Made by a program: the position numbers and the translations under genes
Shown: piece after piece, positions 45,850 to 54,920 of the stretch
Numbering within the stretch: position 1 is the stretch's first letter
Layout of the letters: every line of letters starts with the position of its first letter
Notes under the pieces: generated by a model
What the model was told of the DNA's origin: nothing
Databases searched by the model: none
What the model saw: the letters and a program-made list of their open reading frames with translations, nothing else
Source of the DNA: Alcanivoracaceae bacterium
GTDB lineage: Bacteria; Pseudomonadota; Gammaproteobacteria; Pseudomonadales; Alcanivoracaceae
Length of the DNA: 64,000 bases
NCBI GenBank assembly: GCA_029212745.1
Contig: JARGOL010000006.1
Coordinates: 150,582-214,581, forward strand
Direction of reading: 5' to 3'

Positions 45850-46862
45850 TATGCCCGGCTGGCGGGCCAGGCATGGACGCATTCCCCCACCAGGGCCGGC
45901 CCACGATAGATCAGGCCGGAGTAGACCTGGACCAAGTCGGCGCCCAGCTGCGCCTTGCGCCGGGCATCTTCACCGCGGAGGATGCCACCCACGCCGATCA
46001 CCGGCAGGCGCCCCTTGAGGGCGCGCACCATGGACTGCAGGGCCGCGTCGGCCCGCTCCCGCACCGGCTCGCCACTGAGGCCGCCCTGCTCGTTGCCGTG
46101 ACGGACGCCGGTGACACCGTCCCGCGCCAGCGTGGTGTTGCTGACAATGACACCGTCCATACCGTGGCTGACGAAGGCTTCGGCCATCGCCACCAGCTCC
46201 TGGTGGCTGTTATCCGGGGCAATCTTGATCACCAGCGGCACGCGCCGGCCATGGGCCTCATCCAGCGCCGTCTGCCGGGCCCGCAACGTGGCCAGCAGCT
46301 CGTTAAGGGCATCACCGTGCTGCAGGGTACGCAGCCCCGGGGTATTCGGCGACGACACGTTGACCACCACGTAGCTGGCCGCCGCGTGCACGCGCTCAAG
46401 GCAGTACAGGTAGTCATCCACCGCCTTTTCCACCGGGGTGTCAAAGTTCTTGCCGATATTGATGCCGAGAACACCGTCGTACTGGCTCTGCGCCACCGCG
46501 TCCACCAGAGCATCAACACCCAGGTTATTGAAGCCCATGCGATTGATGATCGCGTGCGCCTCTGGCAGCCGGAACAGGCGTGGCTTGGGATTACCTGGCT
46601 GGGAACGTGGGGTAACGGTGCCGATTTCGATAAAGCCAAAGCCAAGCCGCGCCAGGCCGTCGATACACAGGCCGTTCTTGTCGAGTCCGGCGGCGAGTCC
46701 CACCGGATTGGGAAATTCGATACCCATCACATTCACCGGCTTGCGGTAGTGCCGTGCCGGCAACAGCGTGCTGAGCGGCCCACGCAGGCTGGCCAGCGTC
46801 AGGTCATGTGACGCCTCACCGGGCAGGCAGAAAAGGAATGGTCTGAGCAGTTGATACAACAT
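45849..46862 (-). CDS. pyrD: Dihydroorotate dehydrogenase (quinone), class 2
   Basis: Membrane-associated flavoenzyme oxidising dihydroorotate with quinone in pyrimidine synthesis. 337 residues with the N-terminal membrane-binding helices ([14 protein letters not shown]), [31 protein letters not shown], the catalytic Ser loop [11 protein letters not shown] and the FMN phosphate site near the C-terminus. Class 2 is assigned from the N-terminal extension. Convergent with rmf. Confidence 0.96.
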   Translation of the reverse strand: MLYQLLRPFLFCLPGEASHDLTLASLRGPLSTLLPARHYRKPVNVMGIEFPNPVGLAAGLDKNGLCIDGLARLGFGFIEIGTVTPRSQPGNPKPRLFRLPEAHAIINRMGFNNLGVDALVDAVAQSQYDGVLGINIGKNFDTPVEKAVDDYLYCLERVHAAASYVVVNVSSPNTPGLRTLQHGDALNELLATLRARQTALDEAHGRRVPLVIKIAPDNSHQELVAMAEAFVSHGMDGVIVSNTTLARDGVTGVRHGNEQGGLSGEPVRERADAALQSMVRALKGRLPVIGVGGILRGEDARRKAQLGADLVQVYSGLIYRGPALVGECVHAWPASRA

Positions 46863-46944
46863 GATGCGCTCCCGTGAATGGCGCGCATTATAGGCAAAGG
46901 CCGCGGGTCACACCATGGCGGTGCAACACGCGGCCCCTGACTGT

Positions 46945-46965
46945 GGGTGCCCCTCGCGGGCACCC
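46945..46965 (-). terminator. GC-rich hairpin after the RND transporter gene
   Basis: Perfect 8-bp stem GGGTGCCC / GGGCACCC with a 5-base loop, 3 bases after the RND stop. No U-tract follows, so it may stabilise the mRNA end rather than terminate by itself. Confidence 0.45.
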
Positions 46966-46968
46966 GGC

Positions 46969-49338
46969 TTACTTGCTGGCTTCGCTCTTGAGCAGGAAGC
47001 GCGCCATGGCCGGCAGCAGCCACAGTGCACCAATCATGTTCCACAGGAACATGAAGGTCAGCAGGATGCCCATATCTGCCTGGAACTTGATCGACGACTG
47101 CACCCAGAACACCACGCCCACGGCCAGTGCCAGGCCGGTAAAGGCAACAGCCTTACCCGTGGTCTTCAAGGTCTCGCGATACGCTTCTTCCAGCGGCAGG
47201 CCCGCTTTCAGGTACTCCGCCAGACGGCTGTAGATATAGATGCCGTAGTCCACACCAATACCCACGCCCAGGGCAATCACCGGCAAGGTGGCCACCTTGA
47301 CGCCAATGCCGAGCTGCGCCATCAGCGCCTGGCAGAGAATGGATGTCAGCCCCAGCGGCACGATGATACAGATCACCGCACGGATGGAACGGAAAGCGAT
47401 CAGGCACAACACGATCACCACCGCATACACCAGCGCCAGCATGCGGTACTGGCTCTCAGCGATGGTCTGGTTGGTGGCGGCTTCAACGCCGGCGTTGCCG
47501 GACGCGAGCTTGAACTCGATCACCTCCGGATCATTGTTGCTGGCCGAATAGGCCTCAACCGCCGAGGTCACCCGGTCCAGCGTCTCGGCCTTGTGATCGT
47601 CCAGGAACACGTACATCGGCGTCAGGCTGCAATCCAGGTTATAGAGCGAATCCGGCATGTAGGCCATGGCGTTATTGAGCGCGTACTGGTCGCGCGACAC
47701 CGTGCCCCACTTGAGGTTGCCCTCGTTCATGTTCACGGTGATCCGCTTGGCAACGGACGAGATCGTGATCACGTCCTGGACACCCTCAACGTTCTGCAGC
47801 TGCCACGCCAGGTCATCCACTTCCTGCATGGCCTCGTAGGTGTTACAGGCTTCCTGCGGCGTCTTGCCCATGACCACAAGCACGTCCGCAGACACACTGT
47901 AGTTGGACACCAGGTAGTTGACGTCATGGTTGTACCGGTAACGATCATCCGGCTTGAAACCGCGCTCACATTCCTGTTCCGCACACGGGTCCGGCCACAG
48001 TTCGGGAGCGCCCTTGTCGAGGTCACCAATCTTCAGGTCCTGGGTGTACCAGATACCCACACCGTAACCGAGCACGGCAATCAGCAATGACACCGCTGCC
48101 GGCCCCGGCCGGGTAAAGCGCGAGAAGATGGAGGCCAGCGGATGATGAGCCTCGTCCTTGGCGATCACCTTGTTACGTGCCGCCTGGCTGATGCCAAGGT
48201 ATGACAGCACGATCGGCACGATGATCAGGTTGGTCAGGATGACCACGGCGACACCAATACTCGCGGCAATGGCGAGCTCACGGATCACACCCACATCAAT
48301 GAGGTACAGCGTAATGAAACCGATGCCGTCACTGACCAGGGCGACACTGCCCGGCAGCACCAGGGCGGCAAACGTGCGCTTGGCTGCAGCCAGTGCGCCG
48401 TCGCCATGGGCCGCATTGTTGACCATGGCGTTGACGATCTGTACCCCATGACTCACCGCGATGGCAAAGACCAGGAATGGCACCAGCATCGAGTAGGGGT
48501 CGATGGTGAAGCCCATCATGGACACAATCCCCAGCTGCCACACCACCGCAATCATGGAACAGACGGTCACCGTCAGCGTGCTCTTGAGACAACGTGTGTC
48601 GAGCAGCAGCAGCAATGCGGTCAGGCCCAGGGTGACGAAGAAGAACATCGCCACCTCTTCGGCCGCAGCCATCACATCACCGATCTTCTTGGCGATACCG
48701 ACGATGTGAATGCGGATAAACGGATACTCGCTCTCGTAGCGTTCGCGGATTTCCTCCAGGGACGCGGACAGCGTCGGGATGTCCACATCCGAATCGTCGG
48801 CCAGCACATCCAGCAAACCGGCGTGGACAACGCTTGAGCGGAAATCATCGGCGACCAGGCGGCCCACCTGGCCAGACCGGAGCACGTTGGTGCGCAACTG
48901 CTCGAGGCTGTCTTCGGAGCCGTCGTAGCCCAGCGGGATTACCTCACCGCCCTGGAAGCCCTCTTCCGTGACCTCGTTCCAGCGAACATTGGGCGTCCAC
49001 AATGAACTGATATCCGACGGATCAACGCCCTGGAGGGCATAGATGTCGTCAGTAACGAACTTGAGGACATCCATGTACTCGGCATTGAAGATGTCATCGT
49101 TTCGCGTGTCTTCAACAATGACGCGAATGTCATTGCCAAGATCCACGTCGTTACGGTGCTCGAGGAAATTCTGGATGTACGGATGGCTCAACGGCACCAT
49201 CTTGCGCACATCGGTATTGACACTGATGCCCATGGCCTGCCAGCCCATGAATGCCGTCAGTGCAAGGAATCCCAGCAGTAGAACCGGGCGCGCCGAGAAC
49301 AGCGCGTTGGCGATGCGATCTGAAAACTTGCCACTCAT
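46969..49338 (-). CDS. MMPL/HAE3-type RND superfamily transporter
   Basis: 789-residue inner-membrane transporter: an N-terminal helix (about 15-35), a large periplasmic loop (about 36-230), five helices, a second periplasmic loop (about 430-620) and a final helix group. This two-fold layout and the SSD-like helices are those of the HAE3/MMPL group, which moves lipids, hopanoids and other hydrophobic molecules. It is the last gene of a five-gene set with DUF1302, DUF1329, lipase and YCF48 proteins, a combination that recurs in hydrocarbon- and lipid-using bacteria. Substrate unknown. Confidence 0.88.
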   Translation of the reverse strand: MSGKFSDRIANALFSARPVLLLGFLALTAFMGWQAMGISVNTDVRKMVPLSHPYIQNFLEHRNDVDLGNDIRVIVEDTRNDDIFNAEYMDVLKFVTDDIYALQGVDPSDISSLWTPNVRWNEVTEEGFQGGEVIPLGYDGSEDSLEQLRTNVLRSGQVGRLVADDFRSSVVHAGLLDVLADDSDVDIPTLSASLEEIRERYESEYPFIRIHIVGIAKKIGDVMAAAEEVAMFFFVTLGLTALLLLLDTRCLKSTLTVTVCSMIAVVWQLGIVSMMGFTIDPYSMLVPFLVFAIAVSHGVQIVNAMVNNAAHGDGALAAAKRTFAALVLPGSVALVSDGIGFITLYLIDVGVIRELAIAASIGVAVVILTNLIIVPIVLSYLGISQAARNKVIAKDEAHHPLASIFSRFTRPGPAAVSLLIAVLGYGVGIWYTQDLKIGDLDKGAPELWPDPCAEQECERGFKPDDRYRYNHDVNYLVSNYSVSADVLVVMGKTPQEACNTYEAMQEVDDLAWQLQNVEGVQDVITISSVAKRITVNMNEGNLKWGTVSRDQYALNNAMAYMPDSLYNLDCSLTPMYVFLDDHKAETLDRVTSAVEAYSASNNDPEVIEFKLASGNAGVEAATNQTIAESQYRMLALVYAVVIVLCLIAFRSIRAVICIIVPLGLTSILCQALMAQLGIGVKVATLPVIALGVGIGVDYGIYIYSRLAEYLKAGLPLEEAYRETLKTTGKAVAFTGLALAVGVVFWVQSSIKFQADMGILLTFMFLWNMIGALWLLPAMARFLLKSEASK

Positions 49339-49350
49339 ATGCGCTGCTCC

Positions 49351-50442
49351 TTAACGAATGCCGGTTGCGGTGGAGACGCCGGATTCACCAGCCATTAACA
49401 GGTCTCCGGAAGAAAGCGGGACCAGGGATGAGACCGTGTCACGCTCCGGCAGGTACTGCAGGGTGACACTGGCCATATTGTCGTGGCTGACCAGCACAAC
49501 ACCAGAGCCGCCGACCAGCACCACAGTGCCGTCATTAAGTGTCACTGAATCGTTGAGTGCCCGGGTCACACCTGATTTTACCCGGCGCCAGGAGTCGCCC
49601 TGGTTGGTGCTGACGAATACATTGCCCTGAAGCCCGTAGGTCACCAGCATTTCTTTGGAAATCGCATTGATGCCAAACAGGGAACCCGCATAGGGGCTGT
49701 CCAGCTTGGTCCAGGTGCGTCCTGCATCCCGTGAGCGGAAGAGGATACCCTTCTCGCCCGCTACCAGCAGTGTGTCACTGCCAGGCACCTGGGTGATGCC
49801 ATACAGGTGCCAACCGTCACGATTGTCCAGGTCGGACATGCGCTTTTTCCAGGTCTCGCCGCCGTCAGTGGACTGGATGAAGTAGCCGAACCCGCCGACC
49901 GCAATAATGTTGCCATTCTCGGCACAGAGCACATCAAGGAACGGTGCCCCGGACGTATCCGGCGCTGCATAGTCCTCTTCCGCGTCGTACGGATCATCGC
50001 TGTACAGGTCATCGCTGTAGATATCATCACTGTAGATGTCATCGCTGTAATCGATGTCATCCATATCGTCCTCTGCGCCGGCATCGTCATCACCGCCGAG
50101 CACGTCAGAGTATTTGACGGACCAGCTGACCCCGCCATCGGTAGTCGCCAGGACCACCGCATCGTGGCCCACGGCAAAGCCATTCCTGGCATCAGTGAAG
50201 CAGACACCGGTGAGCAGCGCCTTGGTCGGCACATCGGCCACCTGCCAGGACTTACCCTCGTTATCCGAGTAGATGATATGACCCCGGTCACCAACGGCAA
50301 CCACGCGGACCCCCGCGCGGGCAATATCAAGATAGGTGGATGCGGAGACCATGGGATCTGCATCCGTAAGCGGCGCTGAATGGCCGGGCGATACCCATGC
50401 CAGACCTGCCACCAAAACTGGAATAAGAGATTTCATATTCAC
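49351..50442 (-). CDS. YCF48-like beta-propeller protein with acidic repeat insertion
   Basis: 363 residues with a signal peptide (1-22). It is built of BNR/YCF48 repeats (STDGGETWKK, SRDAGRTWTKL, STNQGDSWRRV), related to the photosystem II assembly factor Ycf48. Bacterial relatives sit beside MMPL transporters and may act as periplasmic assembly or docking factors. Residues about 117-155 are an acidic insertion containing four tandem YSDD units, which interrupts the second propeller blade region. It lies 12 bases before the RND gene. Confidence 0.82.
   Translation of the reverse strand: MNMKSLIPVLVAGLAWVSPGHSAPLTDADPMVSASTYLDIARAGVRVVAVGDRGHIIYSDNEGKSWQVADVPTKALLTGVCFTDARNGFAVGHDAVVLATTDGGVSWSVKYSDVLGGDDDAGAEDDMDDIDYSDDIYSDDIYSDDLYSDDPYDAEEDYAAPDTSGAPFLDVLCAENGNIIAVGGFGYFIQSTDGGETWKKRMSDLDNRDGWHLYGITQVPGSDTLLVAGEKGILFRSRDAGRTWTKLDSPYAGSLFGINAISKEMLVTYGLQGNVFVSTNQGDSWRRVKSGVTRALNDSVTLNDGTVVLVGGSGVVLVSHDNMASVTLQYLPERDTVSSLVPLSSGDLLMAGESGVSTATGIR
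49992..50051 (-). repeat. 15-bp tandem repeat coding for YSDD(I/L) units
   Basis: Four 15-base units with few differences (core TCATC-CTGTA), in frame, coding for YSDDI, YSDDI, YSDDL and YSDDP-like pentapeptides. Unit number could vary by slippage without breaking the frame. Confidence 0.85.
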
Positions 50443-50520
50443 ACTATCCGAGCCAGAAAAGTGAATGATAAAAACAATATTGTCTGCGCCCGCCGCTGAT
50501 TTGACGGTCCCCTGCGCAGG

Positions 50521-50547
50521 CCAAGGCCGGGATATACCCGGCCTTGG
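50521..50547 (-). terminator. Strong intercistronic hairpin after the lipase gene
   Basis: Perfect 11-bp stem CCAAGGCCGGG / CCCGGCCTTGG with a 5-base loop, 37 bases after the lipase stop and 79 bases before the YCF48 start. No T-run follows on the minus strand, so partial termination or mRNA stabilisation is more likely than a full stop. Confidence 0.6.
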
Positions 50548-50583
50548 TCTTTGCTACAGATGTAACTGCAACAGGTACTGCTA

Positions 50584-53340
50584 TTACGGACAGCCACGCT
50601 GCGTACGAACCACCAGTCCAGCTTCCGCTGAGGTAAACGGCGCTGACGATTCGGTACCGGCAATCACCGTACCCTGGGAGGCAATGTAGCCTGCCATCTG
50701 GGTCTGCATCACCAGCGTGGTCACCGGATCAGCTGCCGGGCTCAGCAGCGAGCCGTGGCCACCAGCGCTGAAGCGAACCACACCGGAAGCGGGCGCACCG
50801 GAGGCACCACAGGAACCTACCTCCGCAAGGCCCAGGCCGGTGAACGCCGGCAGACCGCCAGTGATCACACCCGGCACGACACCATTGGCGTCCTCCTGGC
50901 CCGTAGCGAAGATCGACGGCGCCAGGCCCGGGTTGGCCTGCACAGCAGACGCCATGGGCAGGAATGCAGTGCCCTGTGCCAGTGGATCAGTACCCGCCAG
51001 TGCCACCGGCGTGGTCAGGAAGTTCTGACCCGGCAGGAAGGATGACTGGTAGCCCACTACGTTGGGCGACACGAGGCCGACCACGATTTCATCAATGGCG
51101 CCCCACGCCGGGCCGAAGCTGCTGCCGAACACATTGTTGGGCACAGTCTGGTCGGGGCAGTTGTCGCCATCGAGAATACAGGTTGACGTGTCACCGTTGC
51201 CGGTCACTTCCTGCATCAGTATTGGAGTGCCATTCCCAACGATATCGCCGGTCACGTTGATCGGGTCGGTGTTGTCGATCATGGACTGGGCGATGATCAG
51301 GAAGCCTTCGTAATCACCAGACGGCTTGGCGATGCCACCGGCGCTGTAGAGACCGGAAGTGATCACCGGCTCAAACGAGGCACTGCCATCCAGGAGCTTG
51401 GCGATGCCGCCAGACGTAACGTTCAGCTGGGCAGTTGCCAGCGACGCACCGTCGAGGGCCACGAACGGGGTACCCACGACACCGCCGAGAGAGACACCTA
51501 CAAAGTGTGCGGTGGAGTTGTCGATGGCAGCACCACCGATGGCCGCTTCCAGGGCGGAGTCGTCATCCAGCAGACTGGCCAGCAATGAATGCAGGTCCAC
51601 CACACCCTGGCGCAGGGTGTCACGGGCGTTGGCCAGGTTTGCCAGGTTGATGAAATTGTCACCGCTTGGGCAGAAGAAGTTGCCATCATCCGGCAGCGCT
51701 GCGGTTCCAGAGCCGGCCTGGCACTGATCCATGGGGCTGGCTACCTTCACCAGACGCTCGATCACCGGCGTCGGGTTGGGGGCACCTACGAACGGCGGCT
51801 GCTGCAGGGCCTGCTGGAGCTGGGCAATCTGGCTGGCACCGAACGGGTCGTTGGCCGGCAGGATGCCGTGCTTGGGCAGGTCAATCGCCACACCGACTGC
51901 GCAGATGGACGCCAGTGCGTCGGCAACGGCCAACAGGGTCGCGCGGCTGGTGGTGATGCCGTGCTGGAAAATCACCAGCGGCAATTCATCACCGGTGGCT
52001 GCCAGCAGCGGGCTGCCGGCTGAGCAGTCGGTGAAGCCCATGGCACCCGCCAGGGATTCAGCGCGAGGCGCACTGATCATCACCGGGATGCTGTGGTCGG
52101 CATCCGCCTTGGCTTCAGGCGTGTAGGCATTGAACTGCCCCAGGTTCACGCCGCCAGCAGCTTCCCACACCGTGGTGTTCTGGTTGGCCGGATCAACAAA
52201 CTGGGTCAGGCCGTTCAGGTTAGCCAGGTAGATGTGTGCACCGTAGTCCGGCGTTGCCAGGTCGCCGTCAGGGCCAGGTGAAGTCACCTCGACCGGAAGG
52301 CCACCAGGACCGTCCCAGATAGAAACAGGGTTCAACACTTCAAACGTGGGCAAGGTGTCATCGGCAATATCTGCCGCCTGGGCAAGCGCGGTACCCACAT
52401 CCTGGGTGGATACGGTGTAGCTCAGCACCACCTTGGAGATGTCGAGGCCGGCATTGGCCAGAATGGTGCTCTGTGCAAACACGCTGCGACGCAGCTGCTC
52501 CAGCTGAAGCAGCGTCGGCAGGTCTGTTGCACCAAGCCCCTGCAGCGTGGGATAGAACGGCGCTGCAGAATAAGCTGTATTGACAACACCAGCGCTTGCA
52601 CAGTCCGCCAGGGATGCCCCGCTGTTGAAATCACACGGCGTCGTACCATCGCTTTCGAACAGGAAGTCGGTGGCCGGCAGCGGACCTACTGCGGCGTTGA
52701 ACAGGAAAGCCCCGTTCAGCAGCGCGTAAGTATCGTCTGCGGTCACGGCTTCCCCGGTTGAGGTCTGCAGGTCACTGGTGATCGCCACCACGTGGGTCGT
52801 CTGCGGCTGCAGCGGTGCCGTCGGGATCACCAGCATGGAGCTGCCGTTCGGGCCAGCAACATACTCGACGCCATAGGCCAGCGGGCGATCCAGACCGAGG
52901 GTCAGGGCGCTGGGGTCAAAACCGTCGGTACGCACCACGCTGACGCCATCCGGCACGCCATCGCCACCGACTACGTCCACCGGAGCGGCAACGTCACCGG
53001 AGAACCGCACTACCATGGGCGCGGTGGTAGAGAAACCGTCCATGGTATTCAGTGCCGTCTGCGGATCCGCGAGGGCCGCTGCCGGCGGGGTCGCATCGGT
53101 ATCGCTGTTCAGCTTGCCCGGAATATTGATCGTAGCGTCCGCGGACCCGCTGAAGAGCAGGTCATTCGGGAACGGCAGGAAATCTGCCCCGCCCGCCGGG
53201 TCAAAATAGGCCTTGGCGCTGACCGTGTTGTTTGACGGCGTGGTCTCGAGGACCGAGCGGCCGTCCTTGTCGCCACCACCACAGCCAGGCAGGATTGCCG
53301 CAGCCAGTGACAGTGCCAGTAATTTCTTGGTTGTACGCAT
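50584..53340 (-). CDS. VolA/Pla-1-like surface lipase/lysophospholipase lipoprotein
   Basis: 918 residues from the ATG at 53340, which has a GGGAGAG site; the frame is open to 53445 without family resemblance. A lipoprotein signal peptide ends in ILPGCGGG. The N-terminal region (about 40-330) matches the bacterial lipase N-terminal domain; the hydrolase domain follows with LPLVIFQHGITTS (oxyanion-hole side) and the nucleophile elbow GVSLGG (Ser near 615). A His-containing SAGGHGSLL lies near the C-terminus. Vibrio VolA is a surface lysophospholipase that feeds fatty acids to FadL. Surface location here is inferred. Confidence 0.82.
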   Translation of the reverse strand: MRTTKKLLALSLAAAILPGCGGGDKDGRSVLETTPSNNTVSAKAYFDPAGGADFLPFPNDLLFSGSADATINIPGKLNSDTDATPPAAALADPQTALNTMDGFSTTAPMVVRFSGDVAAPVDVVGGDGVPDGVSVVRTDGFDPSALTLGLDRPLAYGVEYVAGPNGSSMLVIPTAPLQPQTTHVVAITSDLQTSTGEAVTADDTYALLNGAFLFNAAVGPLPATDFLFESDGTTPCDFNSGASLADCASAGVVNTAYSAAPFYPTLQGLGATDLPTLLQLEQLRRSVFAQSTILANAGLDISKVVLSYTVSTQDVGTALAQAADIADDTLPTFEVLNPVSIWDGPGGLPVEVTSPGPDGDLATPDYGAHIYLANLNGLTQFVDPANQNTTVWEAAGGVNLGQFNAYTPEAKADADHSIPVMISAPRAESLAGAMGFTDCSAGSPLLAATGDELPLVIFQHGITTSRATLLAVADALASICAVGVAIDLPKHGILPANDPFGASQIAQLQQALQQPPFVGAPNPTPVIERLVKVASPMDQCQAGSGTAALPDDGNFFCPSGDNFINLANLANARDTLRQGVVDLHSLLASLLDDDSALEAAIGGAAIDNSTAHFVGVSLGGVVGTPFVALDGASLATAQLNVTSGGIAKLLDGSASFEPVITSGLYSAGGIAKPSGDYEGFLIIAQSMIDNTDPINVTGDIVGNGTPILMQEVTGNGDTSTCILDGDNCPDQTVPNNVFGSSFGPAWGAIDEIVVGLVSPNVVGYQSSFLPGQNFLTTPVALAGTDPLAQGTAFLPMASAVQANPGLAPSIFATGQEDANGVVPGVITGGLPAFTGLGLAEVGSCGASGAPASGVVRFSAGGHGSLLSPAADPVTTLVMQTQMAGYIASQGTVIAGTESSAPFTSAEAGLVVRTQRGCP

Positions 53341-53412
53341 CGTTACTCTCCCGATGTCCATACTGAATGCTGTTTTTATGTCTGTTCGTTTACCAGTGCT
53401 TCGCGACGAAGC

Positions 53413-53438
53413 GGCCCGGACCACCGATGGCCCGGGCC
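53413..53438 (-). terminator. Intercistronic hairpin after the DUF1329 gene
   Basis: 7-bp stem GGCCCGG / CCGGGCC with a 12-base loop, 6 bases after the DUF1329 stop. No U-tract; probably an RNA-processing or attenuation element. Confidence 0.4.
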
Positions 53439-53444
53439 CTTGCA

Positions 53445-54857
53445 TCAGTTACCCCGTCGGCGCAGAGCGGCCGGATGGAAATAACGCTCACCGGGCACCG
53501 GCTGGCTGAAGTCGAGGATAGTCGGCTCCTCGTTATCCAGCTGCTGCACGTGGTAACGCTTGGCCCGCAGGTCGTGGAACGTATCCAGTGCGGTCCATAC
53601 AGTCGGCACTTCATAGTAGTTCTTGATATAGGCGATGCTGACGCGCCACAGGTCGCCGCGGCGGTCGTACTGGTCAGCCACAGCCATCTGCCAGGAGTCA
53701 GCATCGATGTAGAACACGCGACGCTGGTAGATGTGACGCTCACCTTCCTTCAGGTTGCCCTCAACCACCCAGACGCGATGCAGTTCCCAGCGCTGGTAAT
53801 CGGAGTTGATGTGACCTTCTTCAAGGATGTCGTCATAGCTGATGTCAGGTGCATCCAGCTTGAAGTTGTTGTACGGGATGAACATTTCCACCGGCTCAGG
53901 GTGCACCAGCGACCAGTTGTAGCGATCCGGTGCGCCGTTGTACATGTCGGTGTCATCAGCCGTACGCAGGCCATCTGCTGCGGCAATCGGCGTGTCGTAA
54001 GCCAGGTTCGGCGCACGACGAACACGACGCTGGCCGGCGTTGTAGCCCCAGGCCTGACGCGGCAGCTCTTTCTGGTTGATGGTCTCGTGCACCAGCACGG
54101 CACCACCAGCGAGACGCGCCGGCGCTTTCACGAAAGACAGGTAGTAGAAAATGATGTTTTCCATGTCTTTCAGCGACAGGTCCGGATCGTACATGCGGAA
54201 GTACACTTCCTGCTGGGACGTCACCAGGGAGTATGCGCCATTACGCTGCACCGCCACTTCGGATGCACGACGCACGACATACACACCGCGCCAGCGCAGT
54301 ACGTGGTTCCAGATTACCTGCATGGCCTTTTCTTCATTGGTGCCATGGGGGATCGGGAAGGGGTTGCCGCCAAAGACCTTGGCCACACCGTTACCATTAT
54401 CGGCCAGCTCGGTGCGGGTGGCGTTGGCCTTGAGGTTTTCGTAGACGAAATCCGGTGCGGACGCACTGCGGCGACTGCGGTAAACGTTCAGCTTGAACGT
54501 TTCCGGATAGGTCTTGAGCATCGCCTTGATGCCCTCAGGGAGCTTCTCGGCGTACTGACCCATGTTCTGGGCCGTGATGGTGAACAGGATCTTGTCATTG
54601 GCATAAGGGTCCGGATGGTGCTGGCCCGCCGCCGTGTATGATTTCGGGATATCTTCCCGTGTAATGCCGCCGTTCCAGGCCGGGATACCCATCCCGGTGG
54701 CCGGATCTTTGCCATTACCCTCTTTCACTGCACCAAACGGTGTCAGGGACTTTCCAAGCTTGTCGGCTTCTGCTGCCGATACCTTGGCGTGGCCGGCAGT
54801 GGACATGGCTAGAGCCAGAGCCGCCGCAGTACCAATACCAACAATCTTCTTCAACAT
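53445..54857 (-). CDS. DUF1329-family exported protein
   Basis: 470 residues with a signal peptide (about 1-24, AGHA cleavage) and GGAGAGT ribosome-binding site. The family has a LolB/LolA-like lipid-binding fold and is nearly always encoded with DUF1302 proteins. Recognisable segments are GVKEG-type N-terminal repeats, PRQAWGYNAGQRRVRRAPNL and the ending YFHPAALRR. Probably a periplasmic carrier passing hydrophobic molecules between RND and outer-membrane partners; this is inference from neighbours. Confidence 0.85.
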   Translation of the reverse strand: MLKKIVGIGTAAALALAMSTAGHAKVSAAEADKLGKSLTPFGAVKEGNGKDPATGMGIPAWNGGITREDIPKSYTAAGQHHPDPYANDKILFTITAQNMGQYAEKLPEGIKAMLKTYPETFKLNVYRSRRSASAPDFVYENLKANATRTELADNGNGVAKVFGGNPFPIPHGTNEEKAMQVIWNHVLRWRGVYVVRRASEVAVQRNGAYSLVTSQQEVYFRMYDPDLSLKDMENIIFYYLSFVKAPARLAGGAVLVHETINQKELPRQAWGYNAGQRRVRRAPNLAYDTPIAAADGLRTADDTDMYNGAPDRYNWSLVHPEPVEMFIPYNNFKLDAPDISYDDILEEGHINSDYQRWELHRVWVVEGNLKEGERHIYQRRVFYIDADSWQMAVADQYDRRGDLWRVSIAYIKNYYEVPTVWTALDTFHDLRAKRYHVQQLDNEEPTILDFSQPVPGERYFHPAALRRRGN

Positions 54858-54881
54858 GGTCACTCTCCGTCGCTTTACGCT

Positions 54882-54900
54882 GGGGCCCAAGCCGGGCCCC
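54882..54900 (-). terminator. Intercistronic hairpin after the DUF1302 gene
   Basis: 7-bp stem GGGGCCC / GGGCCCC with a 5-base loop, about 20 bases after the DUF1302 stop and 24 before the DUF1329 start. No U-tract follows on the minus strand. Confidence 0.5.
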
Positions 54901-54920
54901 TAAAATCTTTGATGCCTGGT

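Noticed and set aside
49992..50051. 15-bp repeat array as a possible CRISPR or regulatory array
   Set aside because: Units are contiguous and in frame inside a clear coding sequence.
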